Source: a virus. Taken from it: a DNA stretch of 33,214 bases. Positions 8,231 through 15,070 of the stretch are shown here, piece after piece; positions within the stretch are counted from its first letter, which is position 1; the number at the start of each line of letters is the position of its first letter. Both the position numbers and the translations under genes were made by a program. Below the pieces are notes generated by a model. It worked only from the letters and a program-made list of their open reading frames with translations, did not search any database and was not told the DNA's origin. The stretch spans positions 1 through 33,214 of IMG/VR virus record IMGVR_UViG_3300042340_000110; one strand, 5' to 3'.

Positions 8231-9361
8231 CTACACCTGCGCCGACATCGGCAACAGACGCTGGCCGTCCCACTTGTTGCCCTTGAGTTCGTTGCATCGC
8301 TTGCAAGCACACCTGACGTTATGCCAGTCGTGATCGCCGCCTTTGCTTAATGGTATCGGGTGATGGTCAACAGTTGCAGACAGGGGATCGCTTTGCGAGA
8401 AAAGCTTGTGCGTCTTTTTATGGCATAGATGACAGATATATCTATCGCGGCTGAAGATATCAGCCGGCTTTACTTTTGCGTTGAAGTGTCCGCCATAGAC
8501 TTTGCACCGACGCCTGTAGTCCTTGCGCATACGCCCGTATTGTCGCTTACGTTTCCTTCTGCATTCTTTGCAGTAGGGTCTGCCGAATGCAGATGCGTTC
8601 TCAACAGTCGCGCCGCACTGGCACTCTTTATCCCCTCTCCATAGCTTGTTGCATTCGTAACTGCAAAACCGAGACGAACCGGGTTTGCATACCTCACCGC
8701 ACACCTCGCACCAATGTGTTTTAGCAAGAGCCTCCCACAGCCCAGCGCCGCGTTGTAGCCATCTGTGCATAACGCTTTTCGCTTTCAGAGCCCACTTCAC
8801 AGACGGGGCACTGGCGTACCTTCCTCCCCTGTGCCAACTTCCTTTTGCTATTGCACTCCTGTCCCACAAAACACGCCCAGCATTGCGTGCTGCGAAATAG
8901 CAAGGCTTTGAGCAAAACAACGCCTTATCCTTTTTGCCATTTGGCCCCTTCGGGGATCTCCTGAACTGCTTACCGCACTCAATGCAGGTTCTTGATGTCG
9001 CTCGCAACGCCTGACGCATACACACTGTTCCGCAGAACCTATGCCCTTCGGCCTTGCGTTTTAAGGTTGTTGTGAATTGCTTTTCGCACTGCTGGCACTT
9101 CAAGACCACCCTGCCGCCGCTCGTAAGGTATTGGCAGTTCCGACTGCAAAACCTGGACTTAGGATGCCTAGCAAGCCATTGGCGGTTGCAGTGCAAGCAA
9201 ACACGCAAATGTCCTGCGTCGGCTCTCCTGCGGTGGTTTTTTCTGGATCTGGTTGCGTCTGCCGATTGGCGGCATGCGTCGCAGCGCTTAGGAATCGGCC
9301 CTCTCTTGGCCGGCGACACAAACTCCTTGCGGCAATCAACGCAAACGACGTTTCGGCACAT
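8231..9361 (-). CDS. HNH endonuclease with six N-terminal zinc-knuckle repeats (376 aa)
   Basis: Six Cys4-type knuckles come first: cysteines 7/10-27/30, 55/58-72/76, 89/92-110/114, 126/129-150/154, 218/221-233/237 and 247/249-264/267. Several end in the pattern FCSxxC or FCGxxC. A C-terminal HNH domain follows at about residues 308-365, with CHLC (310-313), DHHPIPLSKGG (332-342), HN (347-348) and CKRC (353-356). The likely role is DNA nicking or cutting, as a free-standing homing endonuclease or packaging-associated HNH protein. The knuckle array probably reads DNA. Base composition looks clearly more AT-rich than neighbours, suggesting later acquisition. Its start is buried in a hairpin (see 9359-9384). 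Confidence 0.85.
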   Translation of the reverse strand: MCRNVVCVDCRKEFVSPAKRGPIPKRCDACRQSADATRSRKNHRRRADAGHLRVCLHCNRQWLARHPKSRFCSRNCQYLTSGGRVVLKCQQCEKQFTTTLKRKAEGHRFCGTVCMRQALRATSRTCIECGKQFRRSPKGPNGKKDKALFCSKPCYFAARNAGRVLWDRSAIAKGSWHRGGRYASAPSVKWALKAKSVMHRWLQRGAGLWEALAKTHWCEVCGEVCKPGSSRFCSYECNKLWRGDKECQCGATVENASAFGRPYCKECRRKRKRQYGRMRKDYRRRCKVYGGHFNAKVKPADIFSRDRYICHLCHKKTHKLFSQSDPLSATVDHHPIPLSKGGDHDWHNVRCACKRCNELKGNKWDGQRLLPMSAQV

Positions 9362-9384
9362 GAAGCAAACCTCCTTGCTTCATG
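9359..9384 (-). promoter_or_regulatory. RBS hairpin: start codon in stem, Shine-Dalgarno in loop
   Basis: On the minus strand CATGAAGCAA, GGAGGT and TTGCTTCATG follow one another. The two outer ten-mers are exact reverse complements, so the six-base loop is precisely the Shine-Dalgarno, and the AUG of the HNH gene (9361-9359) is paired. Two further G-U pairs can extend the stem. An upstream ATG at 9383 in the other arm opens a 15-codon reading frame that runs through the SD and past the start, ending at 9336. The structure should lower translation of the nuclease unless it is opened. Confidence 0.75.
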
Positions 9385-9400
9385 CAGCATGCGCGCACTG

Positions 9401-9715
9401 TCAAACTTTTTGGCGTTGCTCCTGCACAGTCTTCCTGCTGTGGCATCGCACGCATCTGGCCTCGCCATTGGCCACGTCATACCGTGCGCCGCCTTGAGCG
9501 ATTGGCACGACGTGGTCTGCGTGCATCGCACGACCGGTTGCCACGCGACCACAATCGACGCACTGCCAGGCACACTTGGTCAGCACAGCCTGCCGCCACT
9601 TGCGGTGTGCCTTGTCGCAGTACCCACGGGCTGCCGCGTTTGGCCGTCCGCTCTCGTCACGCCTTGCGGCGGTACGCAGCCTCAGCGGCCTGTGGGTTGG
9701 GATCCGCTGGGGCAT
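9401..9715 (-). CDS. HNH endonuclease next to terminase, HK97 gp74-like (104 aa)
   Basis: The 104-residue protein has a basic N-terminus (MPQRIPTHRPLRLRTAAR), then GYCDKAHRKWRQAVLTK, CAWQCVDCG, MHADHVVPIAQGGARYDVANGEARCVRC in two parts, and SRKT. This is the compact HNH type found beside terminase genes in many cos phages, where HK97 gp74 is needed for efficient terminase cutting. ATG 9715 overlaps the stop of the preceding gene as TGATG. Its composition matches the neighbouring late genes better than that of the zinc-knuckle HNH gene downstream. Confidence 0.88.
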   Translation of the reverse strand: MPQRIPTHRPLRLRTAARRDESGRPNAAARGYCDKAHRKWRQAVLTKCAWQCVDCGRVATGRAMHADHVVPIAQGGARYDVANGEARCVRCHSRKTVQEQRQKV

Positions 9716-10071
9716 CAGCTCTTGAACATCACCACACCGCTGGTGCCGGTGCTATTCGTGGTGGCACTCACGATCTTCAGGTACTCCGTGCCGAACACTT
9801 CATCCGGCAGGGAGTAGGCCCGGCCATCCGTGCTGGAAGCGGCAAGCGTCAGGTCGGCCACGCTGCCGTCGCTCTTGTACAGACGGCGGAACGTGCCAGT
9901 GCTCGACGGGCTCACCCACATCTGCAGCGAGGTGGCATTGGTGCTCATCGTGCCAAACGACACGACGGCTCCTGCAACATCACGCATGTCGAGCGTGGTG
10001 GCCAGGCTCGTTGCCGTGTGCAGGGTGATGTCAAAGTCGCGGTACTTCCGCGAGATGGTGGCGTCAGACAT
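9715..10071 (-). CDS. Small virion-type protein of unknown function (118 aa)
   Basis: The product starts MSDATISRKYRDFDITLHTA and is Ser/Thr-rich with predicted beta strands throughout (VVSFGTMSTNATSLQMWV, YLKIVSATTNSTGTSGVVM). It has no hydrophobic segment and no recognised catalytic motif. AGGAG lies seven bases before ATG 10071. Proteins of this make-up are often decoration or minor virion proteins, and the place between a LamG-like gene and the packaging genes agrees, but no family was recognised. Confidence 0.7.
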   Translation of the reverse strand: MSDATISRKYRDFDITLHTATSLATTLDMRDVAGAVVSFGTMSTNATSLQMWVSPSSTGTFRRLYKSDGSVADLTLAASSTDGRAYSLPDEVFGTEYLKIVSATTNSTGTSGVVMFKS

Positions 10072-10138
10072 GCGTGGTCTCCTGTGTCTCTAGGCTAGGG
10101 TGGCGTGGTATCAGCCTTGCAGTGCAACAGCGATGCGA
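10072..10138. other. Short intergenic gap before the LamG-like gene end
   Basis: This 67-base stretch separates the LamG-like stop from the next start. It holds the AGGAG ribosome site of the 9715-10071 gene. No hairpin with a stem over five pairs and no promoter pair were seen. Confidence 0.5.
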
Positions 10139-10849
10139 TCACTGGTCAAGGAACGGTGCGTCTGGCGGAGTGAATGCAGACGTGTAGCGTGCTGCCTTCG
10201 TGATCCTGAGCTCGTCGATGTAGCAGTCCGCACCGCGAGTCGCAGGGTCGTACCATCCAGCGCCAATAATCAGCGGCGTACCGGCAGTGCTTGCTATATC
10301 AAGTGAAGCGGACGAGGCTAATGACCCGTTGATAAAGAGGCGGGCAGTACCACTTTCGCAAGTCACGGCAACGTGAGACCATTGGCCTGTCGGCAATGAT
10401 CCAGAAAGCACGAAGTCGATAGTCCCAGACGGGTCTCCTTGGCTTGCGAAGAACGCTAAATCTTCGCCGCTTGGCTCCAGAGACCAGCAGTTCTCAACAG
10501 TTTCAGCAACACCCTGGCTAATCAGGGCAGCAGTTGCTGCCAGCGTGTTTGGGTATGTCCATAGCTCAATGCAAAAGTCCGACCCACTCAAATCAAGCTC
10601 AGGATCGCCTTCAACTGACAGGTATCCGCTGCCGTCAAAAAGCCCTGCAGAGCCGCCGAACTTACTTTCGGACGTGCTGACTTCAGCCGTGCCGCCGGCC
10701 GTTACAGCCAACGAATTGCCAGACGAGTCAACAAACGACGTGCTTCCGTTGGCCCCGTCAAAATGAATGAGCAACGACACGTCTGCGAAGTTGGGGTCTG
10801 TCGGCGCTGACGCAGCCCTCGGCCGCAGCAGCTTCGGATTCATCGCCAT
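10139..10849 (-). CDS. LamG / concanavalin A-like jellyroll protein (236 aa)
   Basis: The sequence has the laminin-G-3 fold pattern: VSLLIHFDGANGSTSFVDSSG near residue 25, KFGGSAGLFDGSGYLSV, FCIELWTYPN, the QWSHVAVTCESGTARLFINGS core, and a closing YIDELRITKAARYTSAFTPP motif that is common at the ends of phage LamG proteins. Such domains bind glycans, so a role as host-adhesion or capsid/tail decoration is likely. It is not in the tail cluster but between lysis-like and packaging genes. The DNA looks somewhat richer in A/T than its neighbours, in keeping with exchange of adhesion genes. Confidence 0.82.
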   Translation of the reverse strand: MAMNPKLLRPRAASAPTDPNFADVSLLIHFDGANGSTSFVDSSGNSLAVTAGGTAEVSTSESKFGGSAGLFDGSGYLSVEGDPELDLSGSDFCIELWTYPNTLAATAALISQGVAETVENCWSLEPSGEDLAFFASQGDPSGTIDFVLSGSLPTGQWSHVAVTCESGTARLFINGSLASSASLDIASTAGTPLIIGAGWYDPATRGADCYIDELRITKAARYTSAFTPPDAPFLDQ

Positions 10850-10852
10850 GCG

Positions 10853-11092
10853 TTAGTTCTCCACCTTGGCTGCCTTGGCCTGCAGGGCGTACAGCAACTT
10901 CGTCTGTTCTGCCACGGCCTGGCTGATCTCTCGCTGCGTCTCGCCCAACTGCTTCACAAAGGAGCGGTGCTCTTCCACTAACGGAAGCAGCACGTCGTTC
11001 CTGAGTATCCACCCGGCCGCAAGCGCCACGAGCACTGGGAAGCCCCAACGCTCCATGATGCCGAAGACGGTGTCTTTCGCTGCCTCAGTCAT
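10853..11092 (-). CDS. One-TM small protein with coiled-coil tail, holin/spanin candidate (79 aa)
   Basis: Start chosen at ATG 11092, overlapping the upstream gene by 8 bases (ATGACTGA). The product MTEAAKDTVFGIMERWG is followed by a hydrophobic helix (FPVLVALAAGWIL, about 18-30), then a long charged helix (LVEEHRSFVKQLGETQREI, SQAVAEQTKLLYALQAKAA) with heptad spacing. A single N-terminal membrane helix plus coiled coil fits small holin-like or inner-membrane spanin-like proteins. It is the last of four small membrane or lipoprotein-linked genes after a peptidase. The lysis role is inferred from context. Confidence 0.65.
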   Translation of the reverse strand: MTEAAKDTVFGIMERWGFPVLVALAAGWILRNDVLLPLVEEHRSFVKQLGETQREISQAVAEQTKLLYALQAKAAKVEN

Positions 11093-11435
11093 GGTGTCGG
11101 CTCTCGAGGACGAGTAGACGCATGGCGGCCTGGTTCTCTTGCCGCTCAAGCCACCAGCGTATGAGGATTTTCACCACCTCTTGCACCAGTGCCCCCAGCA
11201 CGAGCGTCAGGATGATGCCCATGCCGTACTGCTGACGCACTTGCCGCTCGATTGCCTTGGCCATGTGATGGCCGACAACGTCGCACTCAGCGGCGTCGCA
11301 CTGCTGCAGCACCGGGACGGGCCACGATGCGACGGCACGACGAACGATGCGGCCGACGATCCGCCGGCCCGCGATGGTCCGCTGGACGGTGGGCACGCGG
11401 TCCCATGCGTACTGCTCGAGCTCGGTGATCGTCAT
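11085..11435 (-). CDS. Small protein with one TM helix near the C-terminal third (116 aa)
   Basis: Start ATG 11435 overlaps the lipoprotein gene stop as ATGA. The N-terminal half is basic and amphipathic (RRIVGRIVRRAVASW), includes two Cys (QQCDAAECDVVG) and leads to a hydrophobic helix MGIILTLVLGALVQEVVKIL (about residues 72-91) followed by RWWLERQENQ. No family recognised. It lies in a run of membrane-linked genes between the papain-like peptidase and the LamG gene and could be a holin or antiholin; this is inference from topology and position. Confidence 0.65.
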   Translation of the reverse strand: MTITELEQYAWDRVPTVQRTIAGRRIVGRIVRRAVASWPVPVLQQCDAAECDVVGHHMAKAIERQVRQQYGMGIILTLVLGALVQEVVKILIRWWLERQENQAAMRLLVLESRHHD

Positions 11436-11728
11436 GGCTTGCACTTCCCGTCAGGGCACTTCACGACCACGCTTTTCGGCTCGCGGCCCGTGCCGCCGCA
11501 TGGCTGGCAGGTGACGCGGATTCCGTTTCCATCGCCGACGTAGCCTCGGCCATCGCAATTGCGGCACTTACCATCACTCGGCGGTGCAGGCGTCGGGGCT
11601 ATCTCTGCACGCATCTGCACGACCATGCGGGCCGTCTCGGCGGCCAGGTCGGCGGTGAGCCCGTTGTCACCGGGCAGCGTGGCGACGCAGCCAGCCATCA
11701 CGACGAGAAAGGCCAGAATGAACCGCAT
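11432..11728 (-). CDS. Lipoprotein with two DnaJ-type CxxCxGxG motifs (98 aa)
   Basis: The N-terminus MRFILAFLVVMAGC is a lipoprotein signal with lipobox MAGC, predicting acylation at Cys14. A helical segment (ADLAAETARMVVQMRAEI) and a Pro-rich linker (PTPAPPSDG) follow. The C-terminal third holds CRNCDGRG (55-62), CQPCGGTG (74-81) and CPDGKC (91-96), the repeat type of the DnaJ cysteine-rich zinc domain. TAATG couples it to the papain-like gene. Small phage lipoproteins beside lysins are often outer-membrane spanins, but a zinc domain in one is unusual. Function not known. Confidence 0.75.
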   Translation of the reverse strand: MRFILAFLVVMAGCVATLPGDNGLTADLAAETARMVVQMRAEIAPTPAPPSDGKCRNCDGRGYVGDGNGIRVTCQPCGGTGREPKSVVVKCPDGKCKP

Positions 11729-12651
11729 TACATGATTCCCCTGAGCCAGTTCTCTGGCAGCTGCGTGGGCTTGAAGCCGCTGAAGCCGGCGTAGACGTAG
11801 GAATCACGGCCGCTTAGCATGCGGTCGCACACGTCGGCATCAACGTAAAACGAGCAATTGCGGACGGCTTCCGGCATGTCGGCAGGGTAATGCTTGCCCA
11901 CGGTGTTGGAGTCGCCCCACGAGTTTGCACAGAGCAGGCCCGGCCGCTTGCCGTAACGCACGCCGATAAAGCACATGCAGTGCCACCAGACGCCGCCAGC
12001 CCGGCAGAAGCCGTCCTCGTCTCGGCTCATGCTGAAGCCCTGGCCGCTGCACACCACGACCGGGTAGCCGTTGCTGATCGCCGCAGCGGCCTCGTTGAAG
12101 TTCGTGGCCAGCGTTGTCTCGCTGCACCGCCTTTCCTTGGCGAACGGCTCGAGCACGTCGGGCACGCCGTTCCGGCCCCACTCCCGGTCTCTGGCCTGCT
12201 TTCCTTCCTCGCGGATCACCGTCCCGGCGTAGTCCACGCCATAGTGCAGCGAGCCGAAGTCTCTGATGGCCTTGGCGGCGTGGAACCCCGTAGACCCGTC
12301 GCCGCCCGTGTTGGCACGAATGCCACGAGCCTCGACGCGGGAGAACCCGTAGAGGCTCGATTCAATCGTGCGGCCCTTCCACGCTTCAGGCTCTTTCCGC
12401 CAGTGAATGTCGCACGCAGCGAGCACGTCTACCGCCAGACTGCTTCCCCAGCCGACGCAGCTACCCACTGAACCCTGCGAACCACGCTTCCACTTGCTGT
12501 CGCAGGCCAGCAGGGCCGGATACAGCATCACGTCCTCGCTGGCTGCCCGCAGGCCAGGCCCGGCCGAGGCCAGCGTAGGGTGCGGCAGAGTCGCCACGAA
12601 CGACTCGGCACCTTCAGGATCGGGCACGTAGCCCATGCCACGGTCGGCCAT
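11728..12651 (-). CDS. Papain-like (C1A) cysteine peptidase, putative lysin (307 aa)
   Basis: The papain active-site set can be read in order: Gln59 and Cys65 in QGSVGSCVGW (papain Q19 and C25 spacing is the same), His224 in WWHCMCFIG, and Asn243 in CANSWGD, matching the family NSWG box. The N-terminal 50 residues may be a short propeptide or domain linker; no signal peptide is seen. No other lysozyme, amidase or peptidase lysin was found in the window, and the gene lies between a two-TM protein and a lipoprotein plus two one-TM proteins. I therefore propose a role in cell lysis, cutting wall peptide or protein. Alternatives are virion maturation or host protein cleavage. Confidence 0.85.
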   Translation of the reverse strand: MADRGMGYVPDPEGAESFVATLPHPTLASAGPGLRAASEDVMLYPALLACDSKWKRGSQGSVGSCVGWGSSLAVDVLAACDIHWRKEPEAWKGRTIESSLYGFSRVEARGIRANTGGDGSTGFHAAKAIRDFGSLHYGVDYAGTVIREEGKQARDREWGRNGVPDVLEPFAKERRCSETTLATNFNEAAAAISNGYPVVVCSGQGFSMSRDEDGFCRAGGVWWHCMCFIGVRYGKRPGLLCANSWGDSNTVGKHYPADMPEAVRNCSFYVDADVCDRMLSGRDSYVYAGFSGFKPTQLPENWLRGIM

Positions 12652-12654
12652 GCG

Positions 12655-13260
12655 TCACCCCTTGCCGACGCCGGCCCATGCCACAGCACGACAGAACGCC
12701 ACGTAGCGGCCACGCACGTCAGCGGTGACCGGAACCACGTCCGTCCCAACAGCGGCCCCGTAGGCGGCCTCTACGGCCTTCCTGAGCGGCTCGTTGCTGC
12801 CCGGCACGTGCCCGCCAATTCGACGCCAGCCGATGTCGATGGCCAAAGCGGTGAACGCTCGCAGCGAACGGGTGTCGGTGAACACCACCTCGGTGGTCAC
12901 GGCATCGCCCGCCGCCACGGTCGCAGCCTTCGTCCAGACCTCAGCCCACAGGGCACGGTCTACAGCCGACGCACCACGCAGGGCATCGGCAATCGGCTGA
13001 ACCAGCGTCTGCATCTCGGCACTCGGCGTCTCAACGGAAACACGGGCCGGGGCGGCCGGCAGCGTGGGCATCGGCACCTTGCCCCACGCAGCGGCGAGCA
13101 GCAGGGCAATGGCCGCCACGCGGCTCAGTAGGCCGGCTTTTTCTTTTGCGGCTTCCACCGCGTGACTCGCCGCTGCTCGGATCTGCGGCCAGTACGGAGC
13201 CACCGCGAGAGCAACCGCCAGAGCGACGGCAGCGGCGCGAAATGCAGTGTCGACATTCAC
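12655..13260 (-). CDS. Two-TM protein with soluble C-terminal domain, holin candidate (201 aa)
   Basis: Start GTG 13260 overlaps the previous stop as GTGA. Two hydrophobic stretches follow: FRAAAVALAVALAVAPYWP (about 6-24) and SRVAAIALLLAAAWGKV (about 45-61), separated by an Ala/Lys/Glu helix. Then comes a 130-residue soluble part with PADALRG-like helices and an ALAIDIGWRRIGGHVPG segment. No family recognised. Two helices at the N-terminus just upstream of the peptidase gene fit a class II holin-like arrangement, but the long soluble tail is not typical, so the role is uncertain. Confidence 0.65.
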   Translation of the reverse strand: MNVDTAFRAAAVALAVALAVAPYWPQIRAAASHAVEAAKEKAGLLSRVAAIALLLAAAWGKVPMPTLPAAPARVSVETPSAEMQTLVQPIADALRGASAVDRALWAEVWTKAATVAAGDAVTTEVVFTDTRSLRAFTALAIDIGWRRIGGHVPGSNEPLRKAVEAAYGAAVGTDVVPVTADVRGRYVAFCRAVAWAGVGKG

Positions 13261-13556
13261 CGTGCGCCCTCGACTTGCAGAAGGCACCACCGGACGAGGG
13301 CTTCGCCCTGCGGCGTCTTCAGCAGGTCGCTGATAAGCCGCACCAACTGGTCATCGGCCTGGGCCTTCGTCTTGGACGCCAGCCACTCGGCCGCCTCGCT
13401 GACAATGATGCTTCGCTTATACGGGTCGAGCTCGTTGACGAACCGCTGGCCGTAGCCGATGAGCGGCGACCAGGCCGAGAGCAGTTGCAGTTGCTGCCAG
13501 ATGTTGAGGTTTGCCCCGTACTGAGCGAGCTCGGCGGGCGTGGCTTCGTAATTCAC
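13257..13556 (-). CDS. Hypothetical protein (99 aa)
   Basis: The product starts at GTG 13556 as MNYEATPAELAQYGANLNIWQ and is almost all helical, with WSPLIGYGQRFVNELDPYKRSIIV, AAEWLASKTKAQADDQLVRLI and a last helix ending in VEGAR. Both ends overlap neighbours as GTGA. No catalytic or metal-binding motif was seen and no family recognised. Place between HTH-type and membrane genes gives no clear role. Confidence 0.6.
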   Translation of the reverse strand: MNYEATPAELAQYGANLNIWQQLQLLSAWSPLIGYGQRFVNELDPYKRSIIVSEAAEWLASKTKAQADDQLVRLISDLLKTPQGEALVRWCLLQVEGAR

Positions 13557-13819
13557 GGCGTGTCCTCCTCTCCCGATTCTGCCTCGTCATCGTCACCCCC
13601 TTGCAGCGGCGTGACATTCACCGTGTCGTTGAGCCAATCCCATACCGAGCGGTAGCAGTCCTCGGCCTCGTCTGCGATGTCTCGCTTGTCCAGCCGAAAT
13701 GGCTGCTTGAACTGCTCCTCCTCGAGCACCTTGCCGTTGCCATCCGTCATGTAGGCGTAGGCGTAGAGTGCCCCGTATTCAACGACGATCCGCCGGTGGA
13801 CGTGATCTGGTCCGCTCAC
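13553..13819 (-). CDS. Hypothetical acidic-tailed protein (88 aa)
   Basis: Two GTG codons are possible starts (13822 and 13819). I chose 13819 because GAGG is then seven bases upstream and the start overlaps the previous stop as GTGA. The product has a beta-rich front (RRIVVEYGALYAYAYMTDGNG), a helix with ADEAEDCYRSVWDWLND, and a very acidic end (GGDDDEAESGEEDTP). No family recognised; a small regulator or inhibitor is possible but not supported by any motif. Confidence 0.6.
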   Translation of the reverse strand: MSGPDHVHRRIVVEYGALYAYAYMTDGNGKVLEEEQFKQPFRLDKRDIADEAEDCYRSVWDWLNDTVNVTPLQGGDDDEAESGEEDTP

Positions 13820-14178
13820 CACTGCACCTCGCCGGCCTGGTCCTCAAACGCCTCACGGGCCTCGTCGGTCATCTCAATGCGTTTGAGCGTCACGGGCTGG
13901 CTCTTGATGACCCGTCGGTCTTCACGGACTTCGTCGGTCCATGTGGATTGGATCACCTTCTTGGCCTTCTCGATCTCGCCGGGCGTCGGGTCACGCTGCC
14001 GCACGGGCTTGGCCCGCAGCCGCCGGTCGTGCCGGGGCGGCAATCCCCACACGTGCTTGAGTCGGATGACTTGGTCGCGGGAAATCGTCCAACGCTCGCA
14101 CAATGCCCGCATGGGCATGTGCGTGAGCCAATCGGCACGGAATGCGGCAACGCTAATGGTCGCCGTGCAGCCCTTCAT
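13816..14178 (-). CDS. HTH protein with DPTPxEI motif (120 aa)
   Basis: After MKGCTATISVAAFRADW comes a helix-turn-helix stretch LTHMPMRALCERWTISRDQVIRLKHVWGLPPR (in parts; residues about 18-50), resembling GcrA-like or sigma-type HTH units. It is followed by RDPTPGEIEKAKKVIQSTW, which matches the DPTPDEIVRMAAAI stretch in the HTH protein at 16017-16325, so the two look like paralogues. The first 26 bases overlap the end of the glycosyltransferase-like gene. Likely a DNA-binding regulator, perhaps for late genes, as it heads the putative lysis cluster. Confidence 0.65.
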   Translation of the reverse strand: MKGCTATISVAAFRADWLTHMPMRALCERWTISRDQVIRLKHVWGLPPRHDRRLRAKPVRQRDPTPGEIEKAKKVIQSTWTDEVREDRRVIKSQPVTLKRIEMTDEAREAFEDQAGEVQW

Positions 14179-15070
14179 CGTCGCTCATCCATGCCATGAC
14201 GCATCGCTGCGACGGGTTTAGGTACAGGTGCTGGCCCGTGGCGTTGGCGATGCTTCGGTGAAACGGCACATGCTCGCAGTCTTTCGCACCGTCGTACGTC
14301 CCTTGCAGGAACGCTTCCGTGCGATAGATGCACAGGCCGCCGAAGGCAGACGAGACGAGCACGGGCGGCGAGCCAACGGGCGGAAGCCACTGATGCTTCC
14401 ATCCGCCGAGGCCAGCGGTGTAATCGTCGAAGTCGCAGTCGGCTTGCCCAACGCCACGCAACGCCCAGGCGTCGTAGTGCGTCCATCCCTTGCCGATCTT
14501 CGGCTGACGATCCTCGCCCATGCCGAGCATCGTGAACTCGTTGAGCGACACGCTTGCCATGCCGTAGGCACCGGGCATCTCAACGAGCCACCCGATGCCG
14601 TTGAGCAGCCCGCTGTGCGACCAGCCGCCCCACTGGTCCCAGTCTATGACGATCACGTAGTCGGCGTCGGCGGCACAATCACGCACCCACCGCTGGCACG
14701 CGTCGCGGTACTCGGCCAAGGCGATAGTGCGACGGCCGGCGAACTCGGCTCCGTAGTGCTCGCGGCCCAGCGTTTGTGACGTGAACGTCGCCTGCTTGTA
14801 CGCTTCTGCGAACGCTTGGAGCACCTCAAGCGTCTGGTCAGTGCTGTCGTTTTCTTCGATGTGAAACGCCCACGATTTGCACGACCGCACAAGGTGCTCG
14901 AGCCGGCCGAGATTCTCGGCGAGACGCACGCCGCAGTTGCGGGCCAGGCCCACGAAGGCAACCCTGGAGTGGGCCAGCCGGGCCATGCCTTCCGCGTACC
15001 GTTTCTGGTACAGCTCGGCGAACGGCTCCAGTGGGTAGATGAGATGGTCGGGGACGCACGAGATGTTCAT
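14153..15070 (-). CDS. GT-A glycosyltransferase, CAP59/GT69-like (305 aa)
   Basis: Start ATG 15070 overlaps the methyltransferase stop as ATGA. The protein has VAFVGLARNCGVRLAENL, HIEENDSTDQTLEVL (the EN-S-D-T element of GT69/CAP59 enzymes) and YVIVIDWDQWGGW, with a DxD-like acidic pair for metal and sugar nucleotide. Further on are VSLNEFTMLGM, YDAWALRGVGQ and a C-terminal VSSAFGGLCIYRTEAFLQG segment. It should transfer a sugar to an unknown acceptor. Paired with a methyltransferase, it may decorate virion parts or a host glycan. No membrane helix is seen. Confidence 0.75.
   Translation of the reverse strand: MNISCVPDHLIYPLEPFAELYQKRYAEGMARLAHSRVAFVGLARNCGVRLAENLGRLEHLVRSCKSWAFHIEENDSTDQTLEVLQAFAEAYKQATFTSQTLGREHYGAEFAGRRTIALAEYRDACQRWVRDCAADADYVIVIDWDQWGGWSHSGLLNGIGWLVEMPGAYGMASVSLNEFTMLGMGEDRQPKIGKGWTHYDAWALRGVGQADCDFDDYTAGLGGWKHQWLPPVGSPPVLVSSAFGGLCIYRTEAFLQGTYDGAKDCEHVPFHRSIANATGQHLYLNPSQRCVMAWMSDDEGLHGDH

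Noticed and set aside
9077-10098. Plus-strand frames opposite the two HNH genes
   Set aside because: They mirror the Cys-rich genes below and give no sensible protein pattern.
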